A stretch of 64,000 bases of DNA from NCBI RefSeq assembly GCF_022662175.1, contig NZ_JAKMCR010000001.1, positions 186,001-250,000 on the forward strand, read 5' to 3'. The number at the start of each line of letters is the position of its first letter. Within the stretch, counting starts at the first letter, position 1. Below are positions 62,018 through 64,000 of this stretch, in pieces. A model generated the notes under the pieces. That model worked only from the letters and a program-made list of their open reading frames with translations, was not told where the DNA came from and did not search any database. Made by a program: the position numbers and the translations under genes. This DNA comes from Aestuariivivens marinum. GTDB taxonomy: Bacteria > Bacteroidota > Bacteroidia > Flavobacteriales > Flavobacteriaceae.

Positions 62018-62623
62018 ATGAAACGGAGAGACGCATTAAAAAACATAGGTTTAACTACTGCCTTTTTTACGGTAACACCTTCTGTAATTAGTTTATTGCA
62101 AAGTTGTACCGCTGAAACCAAAACTTGGATTCCAGATTTTTTTAGTAAAGAAGAAGGTGTTGTTTTATCAAATTTAGTCGATGTGATTTTACCCAAAACC
62201 CAGGACCTACCTTCTGCTTCAGAACTTAATATCCCCCAATTTATAGACAAATATGCATACGAGGTTTTCGACGAAGATATGCAGGCACGGTATAAATCTG
62301 CTTTTGGAAACATAATAGCTTTACTAAAACCTAATACGTCTCACACCATAGAAAAAGTAACATCCGAAAACTACAAAACCCTTTTAGACAAACACCTAAT
62401 AATTAAAGGTGAAATTGATGAAGAACGGAAAGCTAATCCTGAAACCTTGGCACTAACAAAATCCGAATTATTAAACGACATCAAGTGGATGACTATAAAT
62501 GCCTATAAAACATCCCAATATATTGGTGAAAATGTATTGGCATACGATCCTATACCCGGTGCTTATTACTGTGGAGACTTAAATGAATTAACTGGTGGAA
62601 AATCATGGTCAGTTTATAAATAA
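62018..62623 (+). CDS. Gluconate 2-dehydrogenase subunit 3-like partner, Tat-exported
   Basis: Small (hitch-hiker) subunit that carries its GMC partner across the membrane by the Tat route. Start at 62018 gives MKRRDALKNIGLTTAFF, a twin-arginine type signal (RRDALK). Then come FSKEEGVVLSNLVDVILPKT near 45 and the C-terminal IGENVLAYDPIPGAYYCGD near 180, standard for this family. It begins 13 bases after the GMC stop. No cytochrome c subunit is visible in the window. Its stop codon lies in a 14-base tandem duplication (62613-62640). Confidence 0.88.
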   Translation: MKRRDALKNIGLTTAFFTVTPSVISLLQSCTAETKTWIPDFFSKEEGVVLSNLVDVILPKTQDLPSASELNIPQFIDKYAYEVFDEDMQARYKSAFGNIIALLKPNTSHTIEKVTSENYKTLLDKHLIIKGEIDEERKANPETLALTKSELLNDIKWMTINAYKTSQYIGENVLAYDPIPGAYYCGDLNELTGGKSWSVYK

Positions 62624-62640
62624 CCATTTATAAATAACCA
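62613..62640 (+). repeat. 14-base tandem duplication
   Basis: TTTATAAATAACCA occurs twice in a row, the first copy containing the stop codon of the subunit gene. The 207 bases from here to the next gene show no other clear feature. Confidence 0.8.
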
Positions 62641-62847
62641 TGAAACATTTAGTATAAATGAAACGAACATTAACAAATTTTAATATTTACTTTACACAAG
62701 GCAATGTTTAAAATTTATTAATGTGTGTCCGCCCGCCCGAAACGAACGTGTTATAGAATGTAGGCAAGTAGAGATTGTCCCTATTTCTTCTGTGAGTCTT
62801 AAATTTTGTTATTAATTTAATACACTCAATTATTAATATTTAAACGA

Positions 62848-63609
62848 ATGAAAAATTACCTTATTCTTTTTATCTGCTTGATGACTTTAACCAATTGTCA
62901 AAACAAGAAAAAATGGAAACCTCTGTTTAATGGGAAGGATCTAAACGATTGGGTTATTAAAATTAAGGGGCATCCGCTTGGTGAAAATTACAAAAACACT
63001 TTCATTGTTGAAGATGGAGCTATTAAAGTTAACTATAAAGAATATGACTCCTTCAATAGTGCTTTTGGGCACATTTACTACAAAACACCTTTTAGCAACT
63101 ACAAATTTAGAATGCAATACCGTTTTACCGGAGAACAATTAAAAGGTGGTGCAGGTTGGGCAACTAGAAATAGTGGTATTATGGTACACTGCGAAGATCC
63201 AAAAAACATAGGTTTAAACCAGAATTTCCCGGTTTCAATTGAAGTTCAGCTTCTTGGAGGTCTAGACAATGGGGAACGTTCCACAGGTAATTTATGTACA
63301 CCAGGTACCCATGTTGTTATAAACAACGAACTATATACCCCCCACTGTATCAATTCATCATCAAAAACATATAATGGAAACCAATGGGTAAATGTTGAAA
63401 TTGAAGTAAGAAACGATTCCATTATCAAGCATTTTATAAATGGCGATAATGTCCTTACTTATTATAAACCTCAAATTGGAGGGCCTGTAGATTACAATAA
63501 CGATTTATGGGAAAGTAAAACGGGTACACCACTAAAAAAAGGATTTATTTCATTACAAAGTGAGAGTCATCCTGTTGAATTTAAAAATATTGAGATTTTA
63601 GAACTATAA
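62848..63609 (+). CDS. Second DUF1080 lipoprotein (3-keto-glycoside hydrolase family)
   Basis: 253 residues with lipobox LTNC (MKNYLILFICLMTLTNC). DUF1080 landmarks: KWKPLFNGKDLNDWVIKI near 28, NYKFRMQYRFTGEQLKGGAG near 78, RNSGIMVHCEDPKNIG near 105, SIEVQLLGGLDNGER near 128 and GFISLQSESHPVEFKNIEI at the end. The extended middle insertion distinguishes it from the minus-strand paralogue at 53738. Likely acts on products of the GMC dehydrogenase outside the cell (inference). The SUMF1-domain gene follows after 6 bases. Confidence 0.87.
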   Translation: MKNYLILFICLMTLTNCQNKKKWKPLFNGKDLNDWVIKIKGHPLGENYKNTFIVEDGAIKVNYKEYDSFNSAFGHIYYKTPFSNYKFRMQYRFTGEQLKGGAGWATRNSGIMVHCEDPKNIGLNQNFPVSIEVQLLGGLDNGERSTGNLCTPGTHVVINNELYTPHCINSSSKTYNGNQWVNVEIEVRNDSIIKHFINGDNVLTYYKPQIGGPVDYNNDLWESKTGTPLKKGFISLQSESHPVEFKNIEILEL

Positions 63610-63615
63610 ATAATA

Positions 63616-64000
63616 ATGAACTCATTTTGTATTAAATTAAGTTTTCTGTTTTTTATTTTTTATCAGGTTAGCTCTGTCCAATCACAAAATTTCGAAGATT
63701 ATTCACAAACAGTAAATGGAGAAAACATTACCATAGACCTAGTAGCAGTAAAAGGAGGCAGCTTTCAGATGGGCAATAACAATGGTAAAGAAGATGAAAA
63801 ACCAGTCCATGAAGTTACCATAAATGATTTTTGGATTGGCAAATACGAAATCACATGGGACCAATATGATGCCTTTGTTTTTGGTGAATTTGGTCCAGAA
63901 CAATTTAAGAGTAAAGACAAATTAAAAGATTTAGGAATCGATGCCGTTACCGGGGCAACCCCTCCTTATGTTGATATGAGCTTTAATATGGGAAAAGGCA
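63616..64000 (+). CDS. Formylglycine-generating-enzyme (SUMF1) domain protein, 5' part
   Basis: Begins at ATG 63616 and runs off the window (128 residues visible). A signal peptide (MNSFCIKLSFLFFIFYQV) is followed by the SUMF1/FGE-sulfatase opening VKGGSFQMGNNNGKEDEKPV and HEVTINDFWIGKYEITWDQYD near residues 45-90. Many proteins with this domain are secreted and not sulfatase-modifying; the catalytic cysteines lie beyond the window. It appears cotranscribed with the DUF1080 gene. Confidence 0.85.
   Translation, partial: MNSFCIKLSFLFFIFYQVSSVQSQNFEDYSQTVNGENITIDLVAVKGGSFQMGNNNGKEDEKPVHEVTINDFWIGKYEITWDQYDAFVFGEFGPEQFKSKDKLKDLGIDAVTGATPPYVDMSFNMGKG

Noticed and set aside
62641-62847. GC-rich short stretch (GTCCGCCCGCCCG) upstream of the second DUF1080 gene
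   Set aside because: No hairpin, repeat or promoter match that I can support.
1-64000. CRISPR arrays, tRNA genes, insertion sequences, prophage or integrase genes
   Set aside because: No regularly spaced repeats, no tRNA-like cloverleaf noticed, and no transposase, integrase or phage structural protein among the reading frames.

Overview
The window is AT-rich DNA from a member of the Bacteroidota, most likely a marine or alga-associated Flavobacteriaceae species. The evidence for this is a gliding ATPase of the GldA type, promoter elements of the flavobacterial kind (TTG, then 17-21 bases, then TAnnTTTG), weak Shine-Dalgarno sequences, a HEPN-tailed sulfite reductase, a split MetH, the mixed arginine/proline operon with an N-acyl-ornithine carbamoyltransferase, a lipoprotein vanadium haloperoxidase and carbohydrate-processing genes. 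I see no tRNA, rRNA, CRISPR array, transposase or phage gene. Most of the window is chromosomal core metabolism, and the last 10-12 kb is accessory carbohydrate metabolism.

Layout. 0-4.4 kb (+): gldA, then pta-ackA (acetate/acetyl-phosphate metabolism). 4.5-6.5 kb (-): two envelope proteins, a DUF2807 lipoprotein and a PagL-like outer-membrane lipid A deacylase. 6.5-12 kb (-): a B12-dependent methionine module behind a SAM-I riboswitch, in the order metH N-part, a decayed antibiotic-biosynthesis-monooxygenase pseudogene, metH C-part, a tiny membrane ORF, metF. 12-22.1 kb (-): a sulfate-assimilation operon (DUF2061, cysH, cysD, cysN, sulfite reductase-HEPN, two siroheme genes, ferredoxin-NADP reductase, epsC, cysM), with an Rrf2 regulator gene upstream and a strong palindrome directly at the operon promoter. 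22.3-24.7 kb (+): a GH88/DUF2264 pair. 24.7-30.9 kb (-): a second SAM-I riboswitch heads an operon that makes homocysteine from aspartate: metY, a MetX-aspartate kinase-homoserine dehydrogenase fusion, and a metZ-like gene. Sulfide from the cys operon, the carbon skeleton from this operon and methylation by MetH/MetF thus form one continuous Cys/Met supply line.

31-36.5 kb: an unknown helical protein (-), leuA-leuB (+), a back-to-back terminator pair and trpB2 (-). 36.6-47.7 kb (-): one long arginine/proline operon (GNAT, argG, argC, proC, argD, proA, proB, argF', argB, argE, argH) with no argJ or classical argA. The GNAT gene at its head is the natural candidate for the first acylation step, and residue Ala90 of ArgF' suggests succinylated intermediates. 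48.1-53.7 kb: a hybrid histidine kinase, a convergent LytTR response regulator, a vanadium haloperoxidase lipoprotein and a DoxX-like membrane protein. An 8-bp direct repeat with a 21-bp period lies between the regulator and the haloperoxidase.

53.7 kb to the end: a probable 3-keto-glycoside utilisation locus. On the minus strand are an AraC regulator and an operon of a TIM-barrel lipoprotein, an MFS transporter, a Gfo/Idh/MocA oxidoreductase, a second TIM-barrel protein and a DUF1080 lipoprotein. Divergently on the plus strand are a GMC oxidoreductase with a three-cysteine cluster, its gluconate-2-dehydrogenase-subunit-3-like partner, a second DUF1080 lipoprotein and the start of a SUMF1-domain protein that runs off the window. 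A 14-bp perfect inverted repeat lies between the divergent AraC and GMC genes. Functional statements rest on reading motifs and family knowledge; no database search was run.
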